In this document: piece after piece, positions 1-9,488 of the stretch
Layout of the letters: the number at the start of each line of letters is the position of its first letter
Position numbering within the stretch: position 1 is the stretch's first letter
NCBI GenBank assembly: GCA_015680685.1
Contig: MNCI01003856.1
Coordinates: 432,513 to 457,626 of the forward strand
Source: Gnetum montanum
Taxonomy: Eukaryota; Streptophyta; Gnetopsida; Gnetales; Gnetaceae
Reading direction: 5' to 3'
DNA length: 25,114 nt
Program-made: the position numbers and the translations under genes
The notes under the pieces: model-generated
Databases searched by the model: none
What the model was told of the DNA's origin: nothing
Seen by the model: the letters and a program-made list of their open reading frames with translations, nothing else

Positions 1-119
1 GCGATTAGTCATGGGGGTACGGGGCCTGCTTTTTCGATTTTTCTCCTAAGCCCCAAATTTTTTCATTTTTCTTTCTAACCCCTACACCTTCGGTAGTCAT
101 TAGTAACATATGGAAGAGA

Positions 120-237
120 GAATAGAAGAGAAGAAGAGAGAAGAGTAAAATGGATAATGCACTTATGGATGGACAATGGAAGGTGCAATCTAGGCATTGG
201 CAGCAGCAAGACTCTTCTCTCTTCTTCTCTTCTATTC
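120..237. repeat. 27-bp perfect inverted repeat with 64-bp loop
   Basis: Bases 120-146 (purine-rich, GAATAGAAGAG...) are the exact reverse complement of 211-237 (ACTCTTCTCTC...). The right arm sits where the complete element has a related CT-rich stretch (about 14640-14672). The left arm has no counterpart there, so it probably arose as an inverted copy of the right arm. Confidence 0.9.
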
Positions 238-440
238 TGTCTCCTCTTTTCTCTCAGCTGCCAAATGTGGCCTGATGTCATTGTAATAAGGTGTTCACCC
301 TTGTTTTCATGAACACCAATTGTGTCATGTCTTGTAATAATGAACCGTTCACATATCATTCCATTAGTTCCATTTCCCTCAATAATCCCATACCTACCTG
401 ATATTATTGTAAAGAACTCGAGGACGAGTTTTCATTTAGT

Positions 441-450
441 CATGGGGGTA
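441..450 (+). other. Polypurine tract of left-edge element
   Basis: The short run CATGGGGGTA directly precedes the LTR start TGATGAG. This is the position of the plus-strand primer in LTR retrotransposons. The same string precedes the 3' LTR of the complete element at 14861-14869. Confidence 0.8.
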
Positions 451-475
451 TGATGAGACGCGAATTGCACAGGCT

Positions 476-557
476 GCGATATCGCATACGTGATATCATG
501 TCCTTCCTTGCGATATCGCATACGCGATATCGCGGTCCGCCACCATATCTATAAATA
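476..557 (+). promoter_or_regulatory. LTR promoter: GATATC palindromes and TATA box
   Basis: Perfect palindromes GCGATATCGC at 476-485 and 510-519, TGATATCA at 491-498 and CGCGATATCGCG at 523-534 lie just upstream of TATAAATA (550-557). This is the expected layout of a pol II LTR promoter in U3. The palindromes recur in diverged form at the same place in the other two LTRs. Confidence 0.7.
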
Positions 558-724
558 AGACGCAGCACTCCCCTCATTCGCAATCCTAGCTAGAAGTAGC
601 AAAGCTCTAGCAGTTTGAACACTCCAGAGTTAGATTAATTTCCCATGTGCTCGCAGTAGGAGTCCTAGAGTGAACGGCTCTTTATTTGAGGAACTTTGTA
701 ACCTGAACACAAGTTGTGTACGGC

Positions 725-730
725 AATAAA
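725..730 (+). terminator. LTR polyadenylation signal AATAAA
   Basis: AATAAA lies about 170 bp downstream of the TATA box and is preceded by the small hairpin ACACAA-G-TTGTGT. The same hairpin plus AATAAAGACGAAC occurs in all three LTRs, so it probably ends R. Confidence 0.7.
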
Positions 731-806
731 GACGAACTTGATTAGATAAACCTTGCAGTACATGGTTTTATTTATTGTTATTTATTACTTGTTGTTAGTG
801 CGCACG

Positions 807-1235
807 AGTACGACTTGATTACAAGCATCTACGGATGTGTACGGCTAGTCAAGGAATCGGCTGCTCATCGCAACGCGGGAGTACGACTTGATGACGAGCA
901 TTGTGACTGCTTGGTAACCCAGTAGCGTATTCCAGGATCTACGCTTGGTAATCCCAGTGGTAGTCCAATGTGTACGGCTAGTCAAGGAATCGGCTACTCC
1001 TCGCATTAGGCTAGAACGTGGGATAAGTACGACTTGGCTACGAGCACCCATGGGTGTGTACAGCTAGCCAAGGAATCGGTTGCTTATCATACTTAGGCTA
1101 ACTAGGTGCCTCAGTACGACCACTTCGAGCACGTGCGTTACGTGTGGTGATCCCAGTAACGATTAGTGTTTGGTAGCCACAGTTGCACAGTTCAGGGTGT
1201 GTACGGTAAGTGGGAACGGATGCTTACGCTAGTTA
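807..1235 (+). repeat. Diverged tandem units in U5 of LTR
   Basis: Four imperfect units begin with AGTACGAC at 807, 880, 1026 and 1113 (lengths about 73, 146, 87 and 123). Shared sub-motifs are GTGTACGGCTAGTCAAGGAATCGG and CTTGGTAATCCCAG. The LTR at 14870-15677 has only one such unit (15292-15390), so this array explains most of the length difference. Confidence 0.8.
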
Positions 1236-1510
1236 ATTTAGACTTAGGTCCTTAGTTAGAGTTAGTTAGTTTCTCAACCCTTCTCCCTCATAGCATAGGA
1301 GATAAACCAAAAAATACCAAAAAAATCATATACCTCAAACTTGCTTAACCATACACTGTGACACATACAAGCAAGCCTGGGAAGACAACGAACGATTAAC
1401 CCCAAGTGTTCCTTGTGGCGTTTAGGCATTTAGTCTGCGGAGTTCGACCGGATCGTGCGTGCTACGCTCGTTTCGTATGGTTGAGTGTAGGGGTACCTCG
1501 CCACTCATCA

Positions 1511-3474
1511 CATAGCAAGGATATTGAATGCATCTTTAAGGTAATCTTTTATATCTTCTATAGGTTCTTGTTCTACTTTATGTTGCGTGATCATTAGTGT
1601 GATAACTTTTTCCATTTCTACTATAACTTAGAATGATGCAGCGTTTCAAACATTTTTTGTACCCTGTCTCCTCCATAGGAATTGATAGAAATTTATGCAC
1701 ATGCTAGATTGAATGATATTGTAGGTTTTTTTTCATTTTGCTGGACTTCAAACATGCTCAACACTTCTTTTATTTGCTAGCTTATGATATTTGATAATTA
1801 TTGCAAATGGCTCATTGTAGGCCAATAATCCCTTGGTTCAACTACTATTGTAAAAATACTAGATCTTGTTTGCTTAGTTTCTACAACTAGTATGTTTGTT
1901 GCGGATGTAGATGTTGCTGTTACTTTGGTTCTCAACACTTTTTCCAATTGATCTTTTTGGCTAGCATTGGTTTGGATATCTTTACATATGATTCTTTTTG
2001 GGCCTTTCTTGGGGTGTCATTTATCACCTCATAATACTAGCTTTCTTGCAAATATTCCTTATTAAACAAGGAAAAGAAAGTGTTGGTTTTCTTGATTTCT
2101 TTTTTTTTAAAATTTCCTTTGTGCTTCTAAGAAAAGTAAATAAGCCATGTTCACTTGATATTTGTTACTTAGAATGGTACTCCCCCTAGCAACATATGTT
2201 GAAATTCTATTCAAACACTTCGTGGGGTAGATGTGATATGTGTTAATTTTGAAATAATTTTTTTCTTTAACGGTTATCTCGTTATACTCATTATTAGTTC
2301 CATATGCTCTCTCCAACTAAAGATTTCTAGCATTTGTGTTTGAATGCATGATGATTTGAGCTATGGTAAGGTCAATGTAAGAAAGATTTTGAGCTTTGGC
2401 TATAGCATCTATTAAATATGGAATTATAATCCCTTCTATCTTAATAGTGGTATCATCTTATTTATTGTGCCAAATACTAATATGTCTTCCCTTAATACTA
2501 ATCAAAATTTATGGAAATTTTTGATCAAAATAGTGATGCTTACAATTGCTCCCTTACTTTTGCTAGGGTGAATTCCAAGAATGGTTGAAGCCTCATCTCT
2601 ACAATTATTGTGGCCATTATAGATTGTTCATTGGTTGCTCTCACATAGTCCTTGGAAAGGGTTAACTATTTTCCAAGTACTGGGTAGCACTGAAGCTTCT
2701 ACTTGTGCAAATTGACATGTTTGTAACATGGATTATGAGATAGTTTAAGATTGTTCTTATTTTTTTACCTACAGCTAATTCCTTCCTCTCCCCCTACCCT
2801 TTTCTCCTCTAGGCTTTTTCTCATAAGGTTGCCATGGGTCTCTAGCTTTAGGGTACCATTTTGAGTCATCTACAATTATTAGAATGATTGTAATGATTTT
2901 GAAAAATTCCTTGTTATTTGTGATCTTTTCTAGAATTTTTTCTTTTGATTGGAATTAAAAATAAAAATTAATTTTGTGTGTTACCATGATTGCAACATTA
3001 GAAAATTTGTCATTACATAAAAGCCCCAAATTGACTTTAATAGAAAAATTAGAAAAATTCATTCATAACTAGAATAATGAGATTGTAAGATTTGTTATTA
3101 TATGAAAATCATTTACATAAATTACCCAATTGAGAATGATGACTCAAAATCAGTTAGTTTGATGTGATAGCTTCAAGACATGAATTTTTTATGCAAATTA
3201 TTAGCACTTATTTATTTAAAAAAATGAATGATTCAAGATAAATTGAATTTAAACATTAGTTGAGTAGTATTAAAAAGCACTAGTGCTTAAAAATTAGCAT
3301 ACTTGGTAAATTAAGAGAATCAATCAATTTAAGTTGCTTTTGCAAACTTTCCAAGGTTTTGTAGAATTTCCCCATGATAACTTTAGGAGCTAAAGGATTT
3401 GAAAATTTTTAAAGTCAGAGATGTGGTAAGGAATATGGATTACTTAGAATTCTTTTTTGTGTAAAAATAGCATG
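1511..3474. other. AT-rich intergenic DNA, no gene seen
   Basis: No reading frame resembles a protein family I know, and no RNA gene or mobile-element terminus was recognised. Base composition is strongly AT-rich with many stops in all frames. Short open frames here (for example 1406-1597, which straddles the LTR end) look like chance. Confidence 0.6.
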
Positions 3475-3647
3475 AACTCTTTGTGCATTTGAAAATAAAT
3501 GAGTTGACATGCTAAAAGTTGAATGTATACATAGGGTTTATATAGGCGATATTGTATATAAACTCTCTATGTGTTTGAAAAGAAATGAGTCCACATGCTA
3601 ACAATTGCACATATATATAAGGCTTATATAGGTGATATTGTATATAT
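3475..3647. repeat. 86-bp imperfect tandem duplication
   Basis: Unit one (3475-3560) and unit two (3561-3647) both begin AACTCT and end in GATATTGTATATA. Between these they share the ATGAGT...CACATGCTAA block and TTATATAGGYGATATTG. They have diverged at many sites, so the duplication is old. Confidence 0.85.
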
Positions 3648-6119
3648 ATTATCGTAGCTAATGCAATGTTGTAGCTATGATATCATCCTTGAAAATTTTT
3701 GATTTTTGCTTGAATCTCTTAAAGGGAAATAATGATGAATATTGACTTTTGAGAGGTCCTAATGCTTTCTGAAGAGTACTTGACCAAAGAATGAGGCTTG
3801 GTTATGAGTTCAATAGCTTGGAAATGGTTAAAAATATTAAATAACAGGGTTCTTGGGCAAGGACAAGTATACCTTGAAGAAAAATTATGTATAATGGAAA
3901 TAACTGGGTCTAGCAACAACTGAGAGTTGTTAGAATGATATTTGAAGTCAAACAAAAATGTGAAACAAGCAAGTTGATGTAGAATTGGTTATCAAATATG
4001 ATGCATAAGAGTTATACAGCTGTGTCCTCCCTAAAGTAGGCTCCTACCCTTAATACCCTTGTTTACTCACTCGTGTAAGTATTCGTGGGTAGTCAATTAA
4101 TTGCATGTGAATCATATTTGTTTTCCAATACACACATGTTTAGTTTGCATCAACAAGAAGTTAGCACTATGTTGTACATAATCATTAATTTCATAACTAT
4201 ACATACTAGTAAGATAATATGATAGAGGAAGGGATCAAAGAAGATGTGACATAAGGTGTGTTGCCATTGTCATAATAAATCATGTGTGTCAAGCATGATT
4301 AAGGAGATCACTATACCTTTTTGTCCAGGATTTGAACCATGTCCATGCCTCTTACTAGTGACATCACATTACATTATCCTAGATGTCCCATTATAAGACC
4401 AACCACACCTATATGAAGATACCATTACTTAGCAAGAGAAAGCTAGAAGCAATTTCTATAACTAATTAGTTATAATGTTTGATTTTTAGGACATCTTGGC
4501 CATTGGTTAGAGGGTGCCTTCAAGCATGGATAACATGCCTTTCTAGTGGTACCCAAGAATGTTTAATACACATATATATTAATTAATTATTATGTTATCC
4601 TTACTAGAGGACTACCTTTAGGCATGGATGATATGTCTTTATAGTGCCATAGTAGGGTAACAACTTTTATTAAAGAACATACTTCCATTATGATGAAAAT
4701 ATAAGTAATGATATGATCACTTAGAGAACTGGTATTCATAGAAGTCCAACGAATCAACATATTCCCTTGATGTCATAGCCTATTTCAATCTTGCTTGGTT
4801 CATTGCCCTTTTCTATTTTTCCAAGACATAGTGATCCCATGTTAATTTTAGTTTTATGTAATATGAATCACATTATGTCCATGATAAGAACCTCTTATTT
4901 TTTAAAATGGAGAAATGAATGACTTGGTCTCATTGTAAGTATAATTGTTTTTTTAATGATTCGATGCCGTAGAGTAAAATTCTTCCTTGGCGAAATAATA
5001 TTCTACTTTTAACATTCATGATTTTTTTGATAGAACAATAAAGATACTTACAATTTAATAAATTAATAAGCATTAAGGGGACATAAGTTTATCAGTTAAA
5101 CCCATTAGACATTAAAAATCATTAATGCATGATACTATTTAAAACACATAAAGATCACAAGAAAAAATACCAAGAATTCAAAACTAGTTGCTCTACCTTT
5201 ACTAAACTAGGTTGAAAAGAGTACCTATAACATATGATCTAGATCCATTGAAGTACCAACATAATACCTAGGGTCATCAATGAAAGAGATTGAAAAGGAA
5301 AAATAATACATAATCCTAACTTATACAAGATTCTAGGGTTTCCAAGATGGATTCCAAAGCAATGGTTTACAATAGATAAACTAATTAACAAATTCCATGA
5401 TAATTAGAAAAGATTACCAAGAGTCAAGTAAATATTGAAAAGTCCAAGTCCACTTGTAAAAGAAATAGAATAAAGCTTATGTGAGTTTTAGAAAATGACT
5501 ATAATCTTTAGAAATATTAAAGTGGTAGTTCATGGCATGTGCCACTATCCTACCAACTTGTTCTTAGTAAGAAGATAATAAGTAATTAGTAAATTTTAAA
5601 ATAAATTTAAAAAGATAAATAAAATAATATTTTATAAAAAGATATTGGAAGTTTCCAAAAATTATATTATTTATTAAAGAATTCACAATTTATAAAAAGT
5701 TGAAGCATAAATATTTATACTAAGAAGTTTATGAGTTCAAATCCTTAAAGGAATAAGATACTCCATCAAAAGCCATAAAGGTAAACTAAATATAAAGAGA
5801 CTAGATCATGAAAAATAGATATGCATAAATCAAGAGGTTAGGAACATGGGGTGTTATACTATTGGATGTAATTGTCTATGTTATATGTTGTGATAATGTT
5901 TTTTTTCTCTATTACTTTTATTATTTATGATAATAATTACATGGCCAATAGAAAAGCCTCGTTACTAAATTTTACTTCTCATATCTTGTGTAACATTCTA
6001 TCAAAGAACAAGTTATAATGAACTATTTGGCTTTTGCACCATTATTAGAGCCTTGCGCAAAGACAATACAACCATTATCTAGAGAGATAGTTCAAGTTGA
6101 AAACCTATAACATCTTATT
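3648..6119. other. AT-rich intergenic DNA with a weak spaced duplication
   Basis: No gene recognised. Two similar stretches of about 53 bp (near 4498-4556 and 4605-4665) share the GCATGGAT-A-ATG...TTTMTAGTG core, suggesting an old local duplication. The last 150 bp may be decayed retroelement sequence upstream of the RNase H relic, but I cannot align it to a named domain. Confidence 0.5.
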
Positions 6120-6399
6120 ATAGTCACAACTCTTGAGGATTGCAATGGTTACGTATACTTTGATGGTGTAGACACTTCCCAAAGTTCTAGTGCAGCTTGT
6201 GTTTTAACTTATGATGACAAGGAACTAATATATCAAATATATAAATTTAACTTTTCTTGCATAAACAACGTAGATGACTATGAAGGTCTTATTTGAGGCC
6301 TACTCCTAGTAATTCAATTAGGAGTGAGGAGGCTGTCATTCCGAGGGAATTCTCACGTAGTAATTAGACAAGTCAATGATGAATATTCTTATTATGTAT
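6120..6399 (+). pseudogene. Archaeal-type RNase H relic of a Ty3/Gypsy (Tat-like) element
   Basis: Read in one frame, this encodes a recognisable archaeal-type RNase H (aRNH) domain as known from plant Tat-lineage retrotransposons. The order is a YFDG motif (Asp at 6162-6164), an LNFxCxNN-type segment, a DDYEGLI segment, a GVRRLSFRGNSH segment and an IRQVNDEYS end. The family removes the RNA strand of RNA-DNA hybrids. Here only the first catalytic Asp is intact: the conserved Glu of the AEYE motif reads Asp, and the Asp of the GDS motif reads Asn. An in-frame TGA stands at 6294-6296. It is a dead fragment. Polymerase and integrase are not detectable upstream or downstream, and copia-type RNase H sequence takes over near 6385 in another frame. 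Confidence 0.8.
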
Positions 6400-6540
6400 T
6401 CTAACAATCAAAGTGTTATAAAGTTAATTAAAAACCTTGTCTTCCATGAAAAAGTAGATCACATTAAAGTTACAGTGCATTATATTAGATGTGCTTATAC
6501 AAAAGGTTTTGTAGAGTCCATCTACATTAATATTATTTCC
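6376..6540 (+). pseudogene. Ty1/copia RNase H relic, part 1 (before GC-rich insert)
   Basis: The translation from 6376 contains the signature of the copia RNase H C-terminal half: a Y-S-N-N-Q-S-V-I segment (canonical D-N-Q-S-A-I), then KNLVFHEK--HIKV-VHYIR, then FVESIYI. The catalytic Asp is changed to Asn. It starts abruptly, overlapping the end of the aRNH relic in a different frame, and stops abruptly at the GC-rich block. The continuation is found at 7027-7098. Confidence 0.75.
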
Positions 6541-7005
6541 TGCTCCCGGTTCCCACTGACGCAGGGTAACTCACTTCTTTCGTTCCCGCTCCCTGCTCCC
6601 GCAGGCGCGGGCTCACTCACATCGTTCGTTCCCGCTCCTGCAGTCGCGGGGTGACTAACACTTAAGGAGAGACCACCAATAGACCACTGCCCCGGCGTCG
6701 CGGGTTCACTCACTTCGTTCGCTCCCGCAGTCGCTGGTTACCTGTAAAAATGTTCCCCGACGCGGCATCACTCACTTCGTTCCCGCACAGGGCACTCGGT
6801 GACTCGTTCCCAGTGCAAGCGAGGTAACTCACATCAATCGAGCCCGCTCTTGGAACGTGTCTACTCGTTATCCGGTTACGCTGGTTAACCAACTCCAATC
6901 GTGTTATCTTGCTCTTGTTAGTCGCCCTTAATGACTAAGTGCCCTGCCGCTCCTAACGTCTGGACGCATGCAAGCTCTATGAACCAGCCCAAACCAGGGG
7001 ATATT
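6541..7005. repeat. GC-rich block with about five hairpin-forming repeats
   Basis: Composition jumps to about 60% G+C within a region near 30%. Related units recur around 6543-6595, 6596-6655, 6690-6740, 6757-6790 and 6822-6855. Each carries CTCACTTCGTTCG (or CTCACATCGTTCG) flanked by GCGGG on the left and CCCGC on the right, so each unit can fold into a hairpin. The block interrupts a copia RNase H relic, with part 1 ending just before it and the C-terminal part resuming at 7027, so it is an insertion. Ends are approximate and no clear target duplication was found. Short GC-rich palindromic repeats of this style are typical of organelle genomes, so a mitochondrial or plastid fragment is possible. 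A bacterial origin or an unknown element are alternatives. Minus-strand open frames here are by-products of the repeat. Confidence 0.7.
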
Positions 7006-7026
7006 GACCATGTAATCCAATGACCT

Positions 7027-7098
7027 CAATTGGTTGATAGCTCTACTAAACCAGTTAGTTTTAAAATGCTTCAAGAAATTGTTTATGATTTCATTTGA
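7027..7098 (+). pseudogene. Ty1/copia RNase H relic, part 2 (C-terminus)
   Basis: The codons read Q-L-V-D-S-S-T-K-P-V and end in a stop at 7096-7098. This matches the conserved copia tail Q-L-A-D-x-F-T-K-P-L followed by about 20 residues. It lies downstream of the GC-rich block in the same frame class as part 1, so the two are best explained as one relic split by insertion. Confidence 0.65.
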
Positions 7099-8712
7099 CA
7101 GAGGATGTATAAAATATCAAATATTATTATTTGTTCACATACTATAATAATACTATAACTAGTGGATATTTTTTTATACAATTTAAACTATTACCTAAGT
7201 GGTTTATGATATCAATGGTTGTAATTAAAACTTCACAATAAGATGTAATTATTTATTAATTAATATTTATATGAAGATTTATATCTTTGTAGTTATAGTT
7301 ACGTTGCTCTCTTAGATTTTTTATGTTTAATAACAAGGTACTCCTCTTCATTAACTAACACATCACTCATCTTTATAAGACTACCTTGGAGTTTGAATTT
7401 TTGTTTCTTGTTTAACCGTGCTTAATCTACCAAGTTCTTGTGCCATGGGTTACCTATGAAGATTCATTTCTAATAATTATTATGTCTAGGAACTCAAATT
7501 TGAATACGTCAAAACCTACCTCTTCCTAACAAGATGCTCTACCCAACCAATAACTCAAACTTGAGACTTGCTTATCACAAAGCTTTCTGAAAATGAAAAG
7601 CATAAAATACCAAACACTCCTCTAGATCATGATGCCTATTTCATAGTTTAATAAGGTTAATGTGAAAAAAAAATGCAATGTTACTAATTGATACTAAAAA
7701 ATGTCATATCACATCGAATCTACTATAATGTTAAATAAGACAATACATTAATAGGACATTGGCAACTACACACATATAATATATAAAATAGAATCAAAAC
7801 CTCATTCCACTTACACATCAACATGGACAAAGGAGTCACCTAAGAAGGTATTACAATGTTTTTGCTCAAGTAAGGAAAAGTCAAGCTTTCAATTAAGTTG
7901 ACCTTAATCTCTAATAGAAGGTGAGAAACAATAATCCTTTTAGCATGAATAATAATAGGAACAATGCCTAAAACCATAAAAATGGAGCCTCCTAGAATGT
8001 AGTGGCCAATAATACCATGATCAATGAAGATTGTCTTCATCACCATCACCCCAACCTACATAGGACATCAATCATAAAGTCCACTTTAAGCAAATTCATG
8101 TGACATGTTTTGCAATAAGCATATATGTCCTTTCCATGTTTTTAAAATTTCCTACCATGCAAATACAAGAGAAATCAAATAACAAGTAAGGAGGCTAAGG
8201 ATGTTTGCCCACCCAGAGAAAGGTGATAATGAGGAACACTTCAAGCTTGTTTAAAATGCATGGAAAGTGCTTAAATATAAGGATTTAAGGCAAAAGGTAT
8301 TGAGATCCTATGACACTAACTTTCTATGTTTCTACTACATGTTCATCATCCTAAATTTTAGATTAGTTTTAATGTAGGAAAAAATGCTCATATGAGATCA
8401 AGATGATAAATAATAGTGTTAAGTTGATGAACACTCTCTTTAAAACCTTTTTGTTTTTTTTTATCTTGTTTAATTCTATTTTTTCCCAAGAAGTTTGTGT
8501 TCTATCTTTTCCTCTTTCTCTTAGTTTGTGAAATCTTTTTCTTCTTTGTAATTGCATCATTCTATCATATGATGTAACCCTCTGTAGGGATATTTCTTTT
8601 GTATCCCAAAGCTATGCCTCCACAATGACATAGTTTTTTTCACAACCCCACTATTTAATGACATCTGTTTTGCTCCATAGGCCTTCTTCCCTTATGTTTT
8701 GATAGAGTTTTG
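7099..8712. other. AT-rich DNA, no gene seen; possible copia 3' remains
   Basis: Directly downstream of the copia stop, an LTR would be expected, but I could not identify one. No protein family, RNA gene or clear repeat was recognised up to the target site of the complete element. The small minus-strand open frames at 7840-8049 and 8369-8560 look like chance. Confidence 0.5.
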
Positions 8713-8717
8713 ATGTA
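8713..8717. repeat. Target site duplication, left copy (ATGTA)
   Basis: ATGTA immediately precedes the 5' LTR. The identical 5 bp at 15678-15682 immediately follow the 3' LTR, the hallmark of integrase-mediated insertion with a 5-bp stagger. Confidence 0.9.
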
Positions 8718-8844
8718 TGATGGGATGTAGCATGGGCCGCGATCTCGCGTCCTCACTGCGATATTGCGTACACGATGTATCGTACTCAATATCGCGTCTT
8801 TCCCGCGATATCGTGTACACGATATTGCATTCTGTCACCATTTC

Positions 8845-8852
8845 TATAAATA
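8845..8852 (+). promoter_or_regulatory. TATA box of 5' LTR
   Basis: TATAAATA lies downstream of diverged GATATC/GATATT palindromes (about 8749-8830), in the same arrangement as in the other two LTRs. Transcription would start shortly after, near the conserved CTCTCCCTTG. Confidence 0.7.
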
Positions 8853-9021
8853 AGAAGTGACTCTCCCTTGTTTCTCAATCTAGGCCTAGACCATAGTGAA
8901 AGTTTGGCATTTTTTCCTCTCCAGAGATAGAATAATTTCCATGTGTCCGCAGTAGGAGTTCCAAAGTGAACGAATCTTTATTCGAGCAAATATTGTACTT
9001 GAACACAAGTTTGTGTACAGA

Positions 9022-9027
9022 AATAAA
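9022..9027 (+). terminator. Polyadenylation signal in 5' LTR
   Basis: AATAAA follows the conserved mini-hairpin ACACAA-GT-TTGTGT (about 9004-9017). In a 5' LTR it is expected to be bypassed, while its 3' LTR counterpart at 15146-15151 ends the transcript. Confidence 0.6.
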
Positions 9028-9195
9028 GACGAACTTCATAGATAAACTTTGCAGTGCATGGACTAAGCGAAATAGGACTTTATTTATTGTTATTTATTGT
9101 TAATGTTTAAATGCTTTATTAGTTCATTAAATCTCTCTCAACCTTTCTCTCCTAGTTAAGTGCATTTAGTACAACCGCTTCGAGCACGTGCGTTA

Positions 9196-9263
9196 CGCTT
9201 GGTAATCCCAGCAACAAATAGCGCTTGGTAATCCCAGCAACAAATAACGTTTGGTAATCCCAG
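9196..9263 (+). repeat. 26-bp tandem repeat in U5 (2.6 copies)
   Basis: Units are 9196-9221, 9222-9247 and a partial 9248-9263, with consensus CGCTTGGTAATCCCAGCAAC plus AAATAR. The 3' LTR has a single CGCTTGGTAATCCCAG at the same position, so the array expanded or contracted between the two LTRs. Confidence 0.85.
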
Positions 9264-9310
9264 AAGGTTGCATTGGTTCAGGGTGTGAACGATAAGTGGG
9301 AACGGATACT

Positions 9311-9311
9311 N
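9311..9311. other. Single N standing for about 134 missing LTR bases
   Basis: Before the N the 5' LTR matches up to 15382 of the 3' LTR, and after it the match resumes at about 15517. The N is therefore a collapsed assembly gap or a deletion joint, not one uncertain base. Confidence 0.8.
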
Positions 9312-9470
9312 AATTGTGACAAATACAAGTAAGTTTGGGAAGATAACAAACAATTAACCTTAAGTGTTCCATGAGGCGTGTAGGCACTTAGTCTGGGGAG
9401 TTCGACTGGATCACTCGTGTAATGCTCGTATTCGTATGGTTGAGTGTAGGGGTACCTCGCAACTCATCAT

Positions 9471-9488
9471 TGGCACCGTTGCCAGGGA
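9471..9488 (+). other. Primer-binding site, tRNA-Asp-like
   Basis: TGGCACCGTTGCCAGGGA begins two bases after the LTR end. It is complementary to the 3' end of plant tRNA-Asp (18 nt including CCA) except for two G-to-A differences, consistent with decay. This primer is typical of Athila/Tat-group Gypsy elements. Confidence 0.85.

Larger units (their letters stand above)
1..450 (+). mobile_element. 3' internal end of a left-edge LTR retrotransposon (truncated by window)
   Basis: This is the untranslated 3' internal region of a Ty3/Gypsy-type element whose body lies left of the window. Long stretches match 14307-14869 of the complete element: the block from 'ggatggacaa' through 'gctgccaaat', the block with 'gttccatt' and 'taatcccatacct', and the last 30 bases before the LTR. 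It ends in a short G-rich polypurine tract (441-450) abutting the LTR. A second copy of the same 11-mer, AGTCATGGGGG, lies at 7-17. No open frame is convincing. Relative to the complete element, roughly 200 bp after the first 100 bases are replaced by a short purine-rich stretch that forms a hairpin with 211-237. Confidence 0.85.
451..1510 (+). mobile_element. 3' LTR of left-edge Ty3/Gypsy-type element
   Basis: The LTR is 1060 bp and is bounded by TGATGAG and its inverted complement CTCATCA. It is recognisable by alignment to the LTRs at 8718-9469 and 14870-15677: shared U3 palindromes, TATAAATA at 550-557, AATAAA at 725-730 and near-identical last 100 bp. It is about 250 bp longer than the 808-bp LTR of the other element, because the U5 part carries extra diverged tandem units (807-1235). 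Bases 1511-1515 (CATAG) would be its target duplication, but the partner lies outside the window. Polypurine tract and 3' internal sequence precede it, so it is a 3' LTR rather than a solo LTR. Confidence 0.9.
8718..9469 (+). mobile_element. 5' LTR of the complete element
   Basis: It starts TGATGGG (TGATGAG in the other LTRs) and ends CTCATCA. TATAAATA is at 8845-8852 and AATAAA at 9022-9027. Compared with the 3' LTR it has about 34 bp more in the U3 palindrome zone and two extra 26-bp units in U5, and it lacks the equivalent of 15383-15516 (134 bp) exactly at the N at 9311. Confidence 0.9.

Noticed and set aside
451-1510. Left-edge LTR and 5' LTR at 8718 as the two ends of one larger element
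   Set aside because: Internal 3' sequence and a polypurine tract precede 451, and the element 8718-15677 has its own matching target duplications, so these are separate insertions.
5735-5752. B-box-like GAGTTCAAATCC suggesting a SINE
   Set aside because: No A box at the right spacing, no tail and no duplication.
6522-6898. Minus-strand Ala/Gly/Glu-rich frames in the GC island
   Set aside because: Translation of the hairpin repeats. The two frames are out of register and show no domain.
6541-7005. CRISPR-like array
   Set aside because: Repeats are variable, spacers are not uniform, there are no cas genes and the context is eukaryotic.
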